In this document: positions 1-9,251 of the stretch, piece after piece
Layout: the number at the start of each line of letters is the position of its first letter
Numbering within the stretch: position 1 is the stretch's first letter
NCBI GenBank assembly: GCA_002021875.1
Contig: CP018627.1
Coordinates: 124,001 to 188,000, forward strand
Length of the DNA stretch: 64,000 nt
DNA from: Streptomyces hygroscopicus
GTDB lineage: Bacteria > Actinomycetota > Actinomycetes > Streptomycetales > Streptomycetaceae
Direction: 5' to 3'
Made by a program: the position numbers and the translations under genes
The notes under the pieces: model-generated
The model's database searches: none
The model's input: the letters and a program-made list of their open reading frames with translations, nothing else
What the model was told of the DNA's origin: nothing

Positions 1-119
1 TTGCCGAACCCGTCTACCCGGTCTCCCCGGAAGCGCGGATGCGGATGTCAGGGGGCTTCATAGCCTTCGCAGGAGTCGTCCTGTGCGCCGCCGGCTTCGC
101 GTTGCTGCACTTGGGATAG
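1..119 (+). CDS. C-terminal end of a membrane protein (5' end outside window)
   Basis: The reading frame is open from position 3 to a TAG at 117-119 and gives 38 residues. The last 22 or so (starting GGFIAFAGVVLC) form one hydrophobic helix ending almost at the C-terminus, preceded by a short charged stretch (PEARMRM). This looks like the last transmembrane helix of an integral membrane protein. The family cannot be told from this tail. No further coding is seen between its stop and the decayed transposase at 178. Confidence 0.45.
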   Translation, partial: AEPVYPVSPEARMRMSGGFIAFAGVVLCAAGFALLHLG

Positions 120-177
120 CGTCTCGGCTGGTGCTGTGACCGCGAAGGTTCGCCGGGTTGGCGGTTAGGGCGGTTAG

Positions 178-1321
178 ATGGGCATGACGTCCATTCCGAT
201 CGCTGGAGGTGTGGTGGCCGAGCCTGTGCGGGTGCGCAGACCGACCGATCAAGAAGGGCAGAAGCAGCAGATCGTGCGCCGGGGCAGCACCAGCTCGGTG
301 CGCTACCGTCGGGCGATGATGCTGCTGGCGTCCGCCGGCGGGAACCGGGTCCCGGTGATCGCCCATCTGGTCCAGGCCGACGAGGACACGGTGCGGGAGG
401 TGATCCACCGGTTCAACGAGATCGGCCTGGCCTGCCTGGACCCTCAGCGGGCGGGAGGCCGTCCCCGCCTGCTCGCCCCTGACGACGAGGACTTCGTCGT
501 CCAGACGGCCACCACCCACCCCACCAAACTCGGCCAGCCTTCACCCGCTGGTCGATCCGCAAACTCGCCGCCTACCTGCGCCGCGTCCACGGACGCGTCA
601 TCCGCATCGGCCGCGAAGCCTTACGGCGCCTGCTCCTGCGCCGCGGCATCACCTTCCAGCGCACCAAGACCTGGAAGGAGTCCCCCGGCCCCGAACGCGA
701 CGCCAAGCTCGACCGGATCGAGCAGGTTCTGGACCGCTTCCCGGACCGGGTCTTCGCCTTCGACGAGTTCGGGCCGTCGGGGATCCGGCCCACCGCGGGC
801 TCCTGCTGGGCGAAGCAGGGCAAGCCAAACCGGCTGCCGGCGGCCTACCGCCGCACCCACGGCGTCACCTACTTCCACGGCTGCTACTCCGTGGGCGACG
901 ACCGCCTGTGGGGCATCAACCGGTGCCGCAAAGGCACCGCCAACACCATGGCCGCGCTGAAGTCGATCCGCGCCGCCCGACCCGACGGCGGCCCGGTCTA
1001 CATCATCCTGGACAACCTCTCCGCCCACACCGGCGCCGACATCCGCCGCTGGGCGAAGAAGAACAAGGTCGAGCTGTGCTTCACCCCGGCCTACGCATCC
1101 TGGGCCAACCCGATGGAGGCCCACTTCGACCCGCTGCGGCAGTTCACCCTGGCCAACTCCCACCACCGCAGCCACCCCACGCACTGCACCGCTACCTGCG
1201 CTGGCGCAACGCCAACGCCCGCCACGCCGACGTACTTGCCGCCCAACGCAAGGAACGCGCCCGCATCCGCGGCGAGAAGGGCATCCGCTGGGGCGGACGC
1301 CCCCTCAACCCCGCAGCCTGA
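178..1321 (+). pseudogene. IS630-family transposase, two frameshifts
   Basis: This is a decayed DDE transposase. Frame 1 (178 to about 538) encodes the N-terminal helix-turn-helix part (RYRRAMMLLASAGG, then a winged-helix segment). The protein continues in frame 3 from about 540 (FTRWSIRKLAAYLRRVHG) through the catalytic core, with the family signatures FAFDEFG, ILDNLSAH and ANPMEAHF. From about 1180 it continues in frame 2 (ALHRYLRWRNANARHADV) to the stop at 1321. Two single-base-scale frame changes in one gene make it non-functional as read. All three DDE blocks remain, so decay is fairly recent. Terminal repeats were not identified. Confidence 0.85.
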
Positions 1322-1393
1322 CCGACCGCGAACCGCAGCCCCGGAGTGCCGAAAGGGACAAGTTCACGAGAAGGACAGCGACAGAAGGACGAC

Positions 1394-1771
1394 TCAGGAG
1401 GCGGACGGCTCGATCTCCCCCGCGAAGACGATGACCTGGTCGATGAGGCTCCGCCGCAGATGGACGACGTCCGTTCCCGCCAGGCGGGGGCCTCCATCCG
1501 GCGTGGTGAAGACCCACTGGTACCGGGCCCACTCGTCAGGCATGTCCACCGCTGAGCAGCGCACCATCGTGCCGGTCCCCGCCGGGTGGCGCCGGATGTC
1601 CAGCACGAACCGCTCGACCGCCGCGATTCCTTCGCTGCGACCCAACGGCCCCCAGAAGACCACGTCTGAGGTCAGGGCCTGGGAGAGCAGGGCAGTCACA
1701 TAGCTGTCGTCCGAGGCGTTAAACGCGGAGATGAACGTGTCGATCGCGGAGCGTGCCGTCTCTTCCTGCAT
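1394..1771 (-). CDS. SnoaL/NTF2-like fold protein
   Basis: A 125-residue protein with the size and pattern of the NTF2-like superfamily: an N-terminal helix (TARSAIDTFISAFNASDD), a hydrophobic strand around VVFWGPLGR, and a strand-rich C-terminal half (ARYQWVFTTPDG, DVVHLRRSLIDQVIVF). Family members act as small enzymes, for example polyketide cyclases and isomerases, or as ligand-binding proteins. Nothing here fixes the substrate. The start is the ATG at 1771. It stands alone between the decayed IS630 and a long non-coding stretch, with no operon partner. It is one of three unrelated NTF2-like genes in the window. Confidence 0.65.
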   Translation of the reverse strand: MQEETARSAIDTFISAFNASDDSYVTALLSQALTSDVVFWGPLGRSEGIAAVERFVLDIRRHPAGTGTMVRCSAVDMPDEWARYQWVFTTPDGGPRLAGTDVVHLRRSLIDQVIVFAGEIEPSAS

Positions 1772-2096
1772 GCCCCAGTAATACCAGCCGTTGCGCGTGC
1801 GCTCGTCCCGCGAGCCTAGTCAGCCGCCAGGCGGCGCGCCTGCCACGTCGTACGCGGGGCGAGCACCCAGCGCACGAGCGGGAAACGAATCCGCCCGGCA
1901 CCGGCGGACACCTCTGCCGGGCAGGCCTGATCGTCGAGGGACGGGCCAGGACTGCTCGGCCCTGATGCTGTATCGGCCACGTCGCGAGTCTTGCGACGCC
2001 GGGCTCCTCGGCGGAGGCGATCAGACCAGTGACCGCCGGAACGGGCGAACGCGGCTTCGCTGCCGTTGACGGGCAGTGCCTCGGGCGCCGACGGAT

Positions 2097-2132
2097 GTGG
2101 CCCTCACCGACGGGGGATGCGGTGAGGGCCAC
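2097..2132. terminator. Perfect 13-bp hairpin
   Basis: GTGGCCCTCACCG at 2097-2109 pairs perfectly with 2120-2132 around a 10-nt loop. No convergent gene ends nearby, so it may be an orphan terminator or an attenuator in the leader of the gene starting near 2219. The 300 bases to its left (1772-2096) contain nothing I recognise. Confidence 0.45.
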
Positions 2133-2218
2133 GTGCAGTGTGGCACGGTCCACCGCCGCCGAGGCGGCGGCCGGAAAAGCCGCACGGCAGGAGAGCGTGC
2201 TGCCCTATCTTTCCGAGC

Positions 2219-3175
2219 GTGGAGTCGCCCATCACCTTCGAGCGCCTGTCGTCAGGCGCTCGGCACTTCGCCCACCTGGCGCTGAACGCCCACGCCCAGA
2301 AGGAGACCGAGGTCTTCCTTCTGGAAGCCGGCGTCAGCATCGAGCGTCTCCCCAAGGCCGTCCTGGTGCACGCCAATCCGGCGTTGCTCATAGAACTGTC
2401 GAGCCATCAGGAGGGGGCCTTACTGCACCTGGCTGGAGTGGCCGAGATGCCGGAGAAGCTCCGCACGATCGGTGCGCAGGCCGCGATCGGACGGCTTCGG
2501 AAGATGAAAGTGCTGCCCGCCTCGAGCAAGCTGGACACCCTCATCCAACTCCGAAACGGTGTCGCGCACCTCGGAACCAGCGACCCCGAGGACTACCTCG
2601 CCCCGTTCGTCGAGACGATCTGCATGCTCCTCGATCACGCCGAGCAGGACCGCGACGCCTTCTGGGGCCCGTGGTCCAACGCGGTCCAGGTGGCCCTGGA
2701 CGACCGGGCAGACCACCTTCAGAAGGCCGTCCACCTGCGCATCGAGCAGGCTTCCCTGCGGGCGAAGACACGCTTCGCCGACCTGCCGGAGGGCACTGCG
2801 GAGAACCTGGCGAAACTCGTCGCGCAGAAGGGACTGATCGTCGTAGAGGTCGGCCCCACCGGCGCGCTGTTCCAGGCGCTCACACGCTGTCCCGCGTGCC
2901 ACACCGAGGCCGCGGCCCTGTTCCTGAAGGCGCCCGACACGGCCCTGCTGTTCGACCTGGAACTCGCGGCCGAGGGTCTGTGGTGCGACATCTGTCACCT
3001 GCACCTGGGAAGCGGCGAGGAAGTTGGGATAGCCGGCCTCCCGGCGACCTCGCGGTACTCGGCTGAAGACCTGATCAAGGTGAGCGACCACAGCCCCACG
3101 CCGCAGCGCACCGACCCCGCAGCCGCCGAGCTTCTCGCGCACGCTATGGGGAGGATCCCCGGCGACAGCGTGTGA
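2219..3175 (+). CDS. HEPN-like protein with C-terminal zinc-ribbon (uncharacterised)
   Basis: A 318-residue protein read from a GTG at 2219, where recognisable protein character begins (ESPITFERLSSGARHF). The frame is open further upstream, but that part is arginine/proline-rich and crosses a hairpin, so I excluded it. The middle is helical and contains LRNGVAHL, with Arg112 and His117 in the R-N-x3-H spacing typical of HEPN nucleases and HEPN-derived proteins. The C-terminal third has two CxxC pairs (Cys224/Cys227 in CPACH, Cys256/Cys259 in WCDICH), fitting a zinc ribbon. I do not recognise a named family. RNA cleavage or nucleic-acid binding is possible, but only by analogy. It has no obvious toxin-antitoxin partner next to it. 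Confidence 0.6.
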   Translation: MESPITFERLSSGARHFAHLALNAHAQKETEVFLLEAGVSIERLPKAVLVHANPALLIELSSHQEGALLHLAGVAEMPEKLRTIGAQAAIGRLRKMKVLPASSKLDTLIQLRNGVAHLGTSDPEDYLAPFVETICMLLDHAEQDRDAFWGPWSNAVQVALDDRADHLQKAVHLRIEQASLRAKTRFADLPEGTAENLAKLVAQKGLIVVEVGPTGALFQALTRCPACHTEAAALFLKAPDTALLFDLELAAEGLWCDICHLHLGSGEEVGIAGLPATSRYSAEDLIKVSDHSPTPQRTDPAAAELLAHAMGRIPGDSV

Positions 3176-3451
3176 AACCTGCTGCCCTTCCACTCTGCGC
3201 CGCGAGTCCGGCGGTGTGACTCAGAGGTAGTTCCGAAGCGCCCGCTGGCCGCCGTGTGGTCCGCCAGCGCGACCGTCTGCTCGGCCTGCCTGCGGCTTGC
3301 CGACTTGCAAGCCGAGACCGAGGTACGACTCCGGCTGGGTCAGGGAGCGGTGTCGGGGTCGACGCCCTGAGCCCGCGCGAGGGCGAACAGGACGCGCTCC
3401 ATCGTGTCCAGACGCTCGGTTATCGACCGGTCTCCCGGCGCGCCGACGGCG

Positions 3452-4594
3452 TTACACCACGGCCCGGCCGTGGGCCTGGAGCCGCCAGCGCGGCCCCGTT
3501 GCCGGATCCCGGCACCATACGTACTGGTGCTCCGGTCCCACGGTCATGCCGAAGTCGTACAGGGTCGGCTGTCCTTCTGCCAGCCACCAGTCCCAGGCAG
3601 GCTCCAGCTCATCGGCCAGGCGCCGCGGCCCGCCCTGACACGCGTGGGCCTCCCCGTCGGGGAGTGTGGTGAGTGTGGCCCAGGAGGCTGCGCCGTCGTG
3701 GAGCCATACGTTCACGCCGTCGTCGTCCACGCCCGTGCTGATCCGCACGTCGGGGAGGTGGATGCGCAGGGCGAACAGCAGATGCGCATCGTCCTTCAGC
3801 GGGCGCAGGTCCCGAGCGAAGGGCCGTTCGTCGTCGGCGGGGCCGGTGCCGCGCACGTGCGGCCATCTGCTCGCCGGCGGTGTGCCGCGGGCGGGCATGA
3901 ACATCGCCAGCCCCTGCATCCACCCCACAGCCGAGCGGTGGTCGTCGGCGATGGTCAGCGCGACGTGCCCCAGCCGCCCCCACGGGGTGACGATCCGGCC
4001 GCCCGGCCGTGTCTGCTCCACCCACGCCCAGGGCACCTGGTCGACGGCGTAGGTGGAGACCACCCGGTCGTACGGCGCGCCGGGCGGCCAGCCTCCGGCG
4101 CCGTCGGCGGCCACGACCGCCACGTCGGTGTCGGCCGCGTCGAGGCGTTCCTCGGCCTGCCGGGCCAGTTCGTCGTCCACCTCGACGCTGACCACGCGTC
4201 CGGGCCCCGCGCGCCACGTGAGGAGAGCGGCGTTCCAGCCCGTCCCGGCCCCCAGCTCGAGGACGCGGTGACCCGGTTCGAGCATCAGGGAGTCGAGCAT
4301 GTCCACCACGATCGACCGACACGACAGGCTGGAGGAGGGCGCGCCGTCGGTGATCTGGGTGACGGCCGCGTCGTAGGGCCGGCCGTATACCTCGGCGGCC
4401 CATCGGTCGGGGTCGGTGCCGCGGTCGAGCGGCTGGTAGGTGTGGCCGTCCCAGCGCCACAGCCGGTCCGGCGCGAAGGCGTGCCGCGGTGTGTCGGCGA
4501 CAGCCTGCCGCGTCCAGGGCGAGCGGGCGGGCCACAGCCCCAGTTGGTCCATGGCCTCGTCCAGATGCTTCCGCAAGGCGTCGTGGTCGGACAC
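3452..4594 (-). CDS. PIMT-family (protein-isoaspartate-like) O-methyltransferase, RiPP-associated type
   Basis: A 380-residue SAM-dependent methyltransferase. The N-terminal region (AVADTPRHAFAP) and the SAM motif LELGAGTGWNA (GAGTG at 115-119) match the protein-L-isoaspartate O-methyltransferase superfamily. It is much longer than housekeeping PIMT (about 210 residues). It ends with WWLAEGQPTLYDFGMTV (residues 336-352), resembling the C-terminal motif of PIMT homologues that modify RiPP precursors to give aspartimides. The GTG start lies four bases after the stop of a 37-residue ORF, and its likely ribosome site (GGAAG) is inside that ORF, so translation is probably coupled. Methylation of that peptide is an inference. 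A stand-alone repair role is less likely given length and context. Confidence 0.8.
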   Translation of the reverse strand: MSDHDALRKHLDEAMDQLGLWPARSPWTRQAVADTPRHAFAPDRLWRWDGHTYQPLDRGTDPDRWAAEVYGRPYDAAVTQITDGAPSSSLSCRSIVVDMLDSLMLEPGHRVLELGAGTGWNAALLTWRAGPGRVVSVEVDDELARQAEERLDAADTDVAVVAADGAGGWPPGAPYDRVVSTYAVDQVPWAWVEQTRPGGRIVTPWGRLGHVALTIADDHRSAVGWMQGLAMFMPARGTPPASRWPHVRGTGPADDERPFARDLRPLKDDAHLLFALRIHLPDVRISTGVDDDGVNVWLHDGAASWATLTTLPDGEAHACQGGPRRLADELEPAWDWWLAEGQPTLYDFGMTVGPEHQYVWCRDPATGPRWRLQAHGRAVV

Positions 4595-4598
4595 GCGG

Positions 4599-4712
4599 CT
4601 ACTTCCGGTGTGTCCCGGACGGCGGCGGAGGTGGCGGCAGTTGGCCGTCCGAGTTGTTCGGCGGCGGAGTTCCCTGCCCCGGGTCAGGATCCGGTTTGCG
4701 ATGCTTACTCAC
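4599..4712 (-). CDS. 37-residue proline-rich peptide, candidate RiPP (imiditide-like) precursor
   Basis: A short ORF with a good ribosome site: GGAG at 4719-4722, six bases before the GTG at 4712. It encodes a strongly basic start (SKHRKPDPDPGQG), a PPPNNSDGQL segment, a run of six prolines and a basic tail ending HRK. There is no signal peptide and no cysteine. The stop (TAG) is four bases from the methyltransferase start on the same strand. The Asp22-Gly23 step is the dipeptide most prone to aspartimide formation after methyl-ester formation, which is the chemistry of PIMT-modified imiditides. That it is the substrate is inferred from context. It could instead be a leader ORF. Confidence 0.55.
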   Translation of the reverse strand: MSKHRKPDPDPGQGTPPPNNSDGQLPPPPPPSGTHRK

Positions 4713-4914
4713 GAGCTACTCCGTATTCCTCACTTCTGTGACCGCGCCATGATGACGCGATATCAGGGGCAGCGGTAGAGCGTGCGGGAGCACCCGTCGG
4801 GCCGAGGGCACGGCAGGAAAGCACCCTGGGGCGCGGCCCGGGGCGATGCTCCCGGTGGGCTCGGGATCAGTGCCGGCCCGGCGGCCGTCCCCTGCTGACC
4901 GCCGGGCTTCGGGT

Positions 4915-5421
4915 TCAGCGGGCGGGTGTGTAGGTGATGCGGGCGTCGCGGCAGCCGTCGGCGAGACCGGTTGGCGCGGCTGCTTCAGCGGGGTCCGCCG
5001 ACAGGCCCCAGCGGGACTTCACCACGGTCCGCTCCTCGACGTACCGGCAGAGCGCCCCCGGATCCGAGGGCAGCCACTGTCGGGGGTCCTGGTCGGCCTT
5101 GCTTCGGTTCTCCCGGGCGCTCACCGCGGCCAAGGACCGGGCATCCCCGAGGTCATTGGCGTAGTGCTGCCGGTCCTGGGCGGACCATCTGGAGGCCCCG
5201 CTGTCCCACTCCTCGGCGAGGGGTACGAGGTGGTCGATGTCCAAGCCGCGGGCGTTCGTGGTGTCGGTGGCGTCGTAGTACGAGTGCCATACGCCGCCGG
5301 TGATCGTGCACCGGTCGCTGACCGTCGGCGGTTCGACTGCTTCGGCGAGCAGTACCTCCTGGCGGGTGGTGCAACCATCTGCGTCTCCATCCACCCAGTG
5401 CTTGAACTTCGCCCTCTGGTA
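4915..5421 (-). pseudogene. HNH endonuclease (GmrSD/DUF1524-like), C-terminal half, split by Tn3 element
   Basis: The frame carries HNH-family features: FKHWVDGDADGCTTRQEVL, then GLDIDHLVPLAEEWDSGA with the catalytic-type D-x-DH, WSAQDRQHYANDL, ENRSKAD and the final WGLSADP block. The gene begins abruptly at the transposon edge. Joining it across the single TGGTA target site to the segment at 12067-12269 restores the frame (EDRTGYQ then RAKFKHW) and gives about 234 codons with no stop. The gene was therefore intact before the insertion. Such proteins are usually secreted or lipoprotein nucleases, but no signal peptide is visible in the other half. Confidence 0.85.
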
Positions 5422-5459
5422 GGCCCTGTTCTCGTATAGCTACGGCGAACGGACATGTA
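5422..5459 (+). repeat. Tn3 left terminal inverted repeat (38 bp)
   Basis: It begins GGCCCTGTTCTCGTATAGCT and matches the reverse complement of 12029-12066 at 36 of 38 positions. It is flanked on the outside by TGGTA (5417-5421). The end is GGCC rather than the GGGG common in Tn3-type elements. Confidence 0.92.
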
Positions 5460-5552
5460 GCGCTGTGTGATTGCCCTGGTGCTCGTTTCTCCTGGCCCGG
5501 CGCCTCGTTGAGCTGAACGAGTGGTCTCGGTCGTGGAGCGGAGGGGGGCGGG

Positions 5553-8500
5553 GTGCGGCAGGACTGGGAGCCGGAGGACCTGATCGAGGTCTGGACGCTG
5601 TTGGAAGACGACATGAAGCGGGTGCGGAATAAGTCCGGGGCGACCCGGCTCGGGTTCGCGCTGTTGCTGAAGTTCTTCGAGGTGGAGGCCCGGTTCCCGG
5701 AGTCGGCCAAGGAGGTGCCGACCGCCGCGGTGGAGTACGTCGCCCAGCAGGTGAAGATCCCGGCCGGGGCGTGGGCGAAGTACGACTGGCAGAGCAAGGC
5801 GATCCAGCGGCATCGGGGAGAGATCCGGGCGGCGTACGGGTTCCGTGCGAACACCGAGGAGGACCAGGAGCGGTTGGCCGCGTGGCTGGCGACCGAGCTG
5901 TGTCCGGTGGAGTTGTCGCGTGACCGGCTGGCGGCGGCGGTGGTGGCCCGGTGCCGCAACGAGCACGTCGAACCGCCGACTCCGGGGCAGGTGCGGCGGC
6001 TGGTCGGCAAGGCGGTCAAGGACTTCGAGAAGCGATTCTGCCGCAGCACGCTGGACCGGCTCAGCCACGCGACCCGCTCGCGGCTGGAGGACCTGATCGC
6101 GGTCGACGGAACCGAGCAGGGCATCGACGGCGACGGCGCGGCGGCCGGAGGCGGGCGGTCGCACTTCACCGAGCTGAAGACCGACCCCGGCGCCCCGGGC
6201 CTGGAGAGCCTGCTGGCTGAGGTGAACAAGCTGGAGCGGGTGCGGCGCCTGGAACTGCCCGCGGACCTGTTCGCGGATGTGTCGGAGAAGCTGGTGGATG
6301 CCTGGCGGGCGCGGGCGTCGAAGGAGTACCTGGCGAATCTGGAGCGGATGAAGTCGACGCGCCAGCTGACGCTGCTGGCGACGCTGTGCCACGTGCGGCA
6401 GACGGAGATCACCGACTCGTTGGTGGACCTGTCCATCCAGCTCGTACTGAAGATCAACACGCGGGCGGAGCGGAAGGTCGAGAAGGAGCTGGGGGCGGAG
6501 CTGAAGAAGGTCCGCGGCAAGGAAGCGATGTTGCTGCGGGTCGCGGAGGCGGCGCTGTCGGAGCCGTCCGGCACGGTGCGGCGGGTGATCTTCCCGGTGG
6601 TCGGCGGGGAGAAGACGCTCAAGGCCCTGGCGGCGGAGGCCGCGGCGAACGAGGCTCGCTATAAGGCCCGGGTCCGCACGGTTCTGCGGTCGTCGTACTC
6701 GGCGCACTGGCGGCGGATGCTGTCGCCGCTGCTGCGGGCGCTGGAGCTGAAGTGCAACAACACAGCCTACCGGCCGGTGATGGACGCGATCGACCTGCTC
6801 AAGCGGTACCTGGAGCAGCCGTTGAAGGAGGGCGCGTTCTTCGACTCAGCGGAGACGGTGCCGCTGGAGGGCGTGGTGCCCGAGCAGTGGCGGGCAGCGG
6901 TGGTGGACGACAAGGGCCGGGTGGAGCGCATTCCGTACGAGCTGTGCGTGCTGGTCAGCTTGCGGGATGCGCTGCGCCGGCGGGAGATCTGGGTGGTGGG
7001 CGCGAACCGGTGGCGCAACCCGGAGGACGATCTGCCCGCCGACTTCGAGGACAACCGGGACGTCCATTACGCGGCCCTGGGCCAGCCGCAGGACGCCGGC
7101 GAGTTCATCACCGCCCTGAAGAGCAAGCTCCGCACCTCTTTGGACCGCTTCGAGCAGGCCCTGGCGGAGGGCACCACGGGTGGGGTCGCGATCGTCAAGA
7201 AGCATGGCGAGCCGTGGATCCGGGTCTCACCGCGCGGCAAGCAGGACGAGCCGGATTCCCTGGTCGCCATCAAGGCCGAGATCGAACGGCGCTGGGGCAC
7301 CATCGACCTGCTGGACATCCTGAAGTACGCCGAGTTCGACACGGACTTCATCGCCGAGTTCACCTCGGTGGCCACCAGAGAGAACCTGTCCAAGGACGTG
7401 CTGCGGCGCCGCCTGCTGCTGGTCCTGTTCGGCCTCGGCACCAACATGGGCATCAAGCGGGTCGCGGTCACCGGCAAGCACGGCGAGTCCGAGGCGACGC
7501 TGCGCCGGGTGCGGCACCTGTTCGTCAACCGGGCCAACATGCGCGCCGCCTTGCGCAAGCTGGTGAACGCCACCTTCGCCGCCCGCGACGAGATGTGGTG
7601 GGGCACCGGCACCGCGTGCGCCTCCGACAGCCGCAAGTTCGGCGCCTGGTCCTCGAACCTGATGACCGAATGGCACCAGCGCTACCGAGGCCCCGGCGTG
7701 ATGATCTACTGGCACGTCGAGCGGAAGTCGGTGTGCATTTACTCCCAGCTCAAGTCCTGTTCTGCCTCCGAGGTCGCCTCGATGATCGAGGGCGTGCTGC
7801 GGCACTGCACCGACATGGAGGTCGACCGGCAGTACACCGACACCCACGGCGCCTCCATCGTCGGCTTCGCCTTCGCCCACATGCTCGACTTCAAGCTCAT
7901 GCCGAGGCTGAAGAACATCGGCTCCGCCCGGCTGTACCGTCCGGCGGCCGGGGAGGACGACAACTGGCCGAACCTCGCGCCGGTGCTGTCGACCAAGACC
8001 ATCAACTGGGACCTGATTGCCCAGCAGTACGACCAGATCGTGAAGTACACCACCGCCCTGCGGCTGGGCACCGCCGAGGCCGAGCAGGTCCTGCGACGCT
8101 TCACCCGCGGCGGGCCCAAGCACCCCACCTACCAGGCGATCAAGGAACTCGGGCGGGCGGTGCGCACGGCATTCGTCTGCGACTACCTCGCCGACATCGA
8201 GCTGCGCCAGGAGATCCACGAGGGCTTGCAGGTGGTGGAGAACTGGAACAGCGCGAACAAGGACCTCTTCTACGGCAAGGACGGCGACCTGGCCGGGGCG
8301 GACAAGGAGTCCCAGGAGGTGTCCATGCTCGCCCTGCACCTGCTCCAGTCCGCACTCGTGCACGTCAACACGCTGCTGATGCAGCAGGTCCTCGCCGACG
8401 AGAAGTGGGCCGACATGCTCACTGACGCCGACCGGCGGGCCCTGTCACCACTGTTCTGGACGCACGTGAACCCCTACGGCCGGTTCGAGCTGGACATGAA

Positions 8501-8591
8501 CAGCCGCCTGGAGCTGGGCTTGGCCTCCACGGCCAGGGCGGTGCCCGGCCCGCGCAGCCCGCAGGGCGATGCGGCATCGGCCAGAAGGTGA
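5553..8591 (+). CDS. tnpA: Tn3-family transposase
   Basis: A 1,012-residue cut-in replicative transposase, the usual length for TnpA. It starts at GTG 5553, preceded by a purine-rich GGAGGGG stretch. The N-terminal DUF4158-like region ([33 protein letters not shown]) binds the inverted repeats. The C-terminal DDE domain shows [10 protein letters not shown] (Asp692), [17 protein letters not shown] (Asp763) and [15 protein letters not shown] (Glu896), the likely metal-binding triad. No frameshift or stop is seen and the termini are intact, so the protein should be active on this element. It lies directly inside the left repeat. Confidence 0.96.
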   Translation: MRQDWEPEDLIEVWTLLEDDMKRVRNKSGATRLGFALLLKFFEVEARFPESAKEVPTAAVEYVAQQVKIPAGAWAKYDWQSKAIQRHRGEIRAAYGFRANTEEDQERLAAWLATELCPVELSRDRLAAAVVARCRNEHVEPPTPGQVRRLVGKAVKDFEKRFCRSTLDRLSHATRSRLEDLIAVDGTEQGIDGDGAAAGGGRSHFTELKTDPGAPGLESLLAEVNKLERVRRLELPADLFADVSEKLVDAWRARASKEYLANLERMKSTRQLTLLATLCHVRQTEITDSLVDLSIQLVLKINTRAERKVEKELGAELKKVRGKEAMLLRVAEAALSEPSGTVRRVIFPVVGGEKTLKALAAEAAANEARYKARVRTVLRSSYSAHWRRMLSPLLRALELKCNNTAYRPVMDAIDLLKRYLEQPLKEGAFFDSAETVPLEGVVPEQWRAAVVDDKGRVERIPYELCVLVSLRDALRRREIWVVGANRWRNPEDDLPADFEDNRDVHYAALGQPQDAGEFITALKSKLRTSLDRFEQALAEGTTGGVAIVKKHGEPWIRVSPRGKQDEPDSLVAIKAEIERRWGTIDLLDILKYAEFDTDFIAEFTSVATRENLSKDVLRRRLLLVLFGLGTNMGIKRVAVTGKHGESEATLRRVRHLFVNRANMRAALRKLVNATFAARDEMWWGTGTACASDSRKFGAWSSNLMTEWHQRYRGPGVMIYWHVERKSVCIYSQLKSCSASEVASMIEGVLRHCTDMEVDRQYTDTHGASIVGFAFAHMLDFKLMPRLKNIGSARLYRPAAGEDDNWPNLAPVLSTKTINWDLIAQQYDQIVKYTTALRLGTAEAEQVLRRFTRGGPKHPTYQAIKELGRAVRTAFVCDYLADIELRQEIHEGLQVVENWNSANKDLFYGKDGDLAGADKESQEVSMLALHLLQSALVHVNTLLMQQVLADEKWADMLTDADRRALSPLFWTHVNPYGRFELDMNSRLELGLASTARAVPGPRSPQGDAASARR

Positions 8592-8700
8592 CGCCGCGGT
8601 TCTCGGTGTAGGCAGTCGGAGCGTTTCGCACCAGGCGCGCGCCGTCGGTGTGCGGCGGTGGAGGGGCGCAGGGCGTGGGGCCCTGTCGAGGCCCGTGTCG

Positions 8701-9117
8701 TCAGGCGGCGGAGCCGGCCGTGAGCTGGTCCATGATGTCGGCCAGGTTGTAGTGGGCCCGCTTCTCGATGATCTTCCCGTCCTTGAACGTGAACAGGTTG
8801 AACATGGAAAAACGTACGTGCGCTCCGCGTGGGGGGATGCCGTAGTAGTCGCCGCCCTGGTCTCCTTCGACTACGACGTAGGTGCCGACCTTGTCGGCTT
8901 CGGCGACGGTGTCAAGGACCGTCAGGCGGACGTCGGAAAAGGCGTCGACGTGCTTCTTCTCCGCGTCGATGAACCCTGCGGCACCGGGCCGGGGACTGTC
9001 GATCTGAGGGTAGAAGACGAAGTCCGGGTGGAACATGCCGGTGAGCGTATCGTAGTCGCCCTGCTGAAGGGCCTGGTAGAAGCGGTGCACGAGGCCGGCG
9101 TTGGTTCCGGTGGACAT
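8701..9117 (-). CDS. SnoaL-like NTF2-fold protein (transposon cargo)
   Basis: A 138-residue single-domain protein. The N-terminal helix (AGLVHRFYQALQQGDYDTL), the FHPDFVFYPQID segment and the late strands (GAHVRFSMFNLFTFKDGKI) are typical of SnoaL-like/ester-cyclase NTF2 proteins that act on or bind small hydrophobic compounds. Start ATG 9117 with AAGGA upstream. It lies downstream of the MBL-fold hydrolase gene on the same strand with a 134-bp gap, so the two probably form one cargo operon. Substrate unknown. It is inside the Tn3 element and so is mobile. Confidence 0.75.
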   Translation of the reverse strand: MSTGTNAGLVHRFYQALQQGDYDTLTGMFHPDFVFYPQIDSPRPGAAGFIDAEKKHVDAFSDVRLTVLDTVAEADKVGTYVVVEGDQGGDYYGIPPRGAHVRFSMFNLFTFKDGKIIEKRAHYNLADIMDQLTAGSAA

Positions 9118-9251
9118 GTGATCGGGTCCTTCTCTGTCGTTCTGGCACGGCCCAGGGGGCGCCGCGAGGGGTTGCTCCCAGGGTCGGGGCTCGGCGTGTG
9201 GGGAGCCCCGACCCTGGCACGAGGTCTCGGTTCCTAAGCTGCGGTCCGGGC

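Noticed and set aside
3340..3425. Short minus-strand helical ORF after the methyltransferase (ITERLDTMERVLFALARAQG)
   Set aside because: It has protein-like character but no usable start with a ribosome site. It may be the relic of another gene; not enough to call a second precursor peptide.
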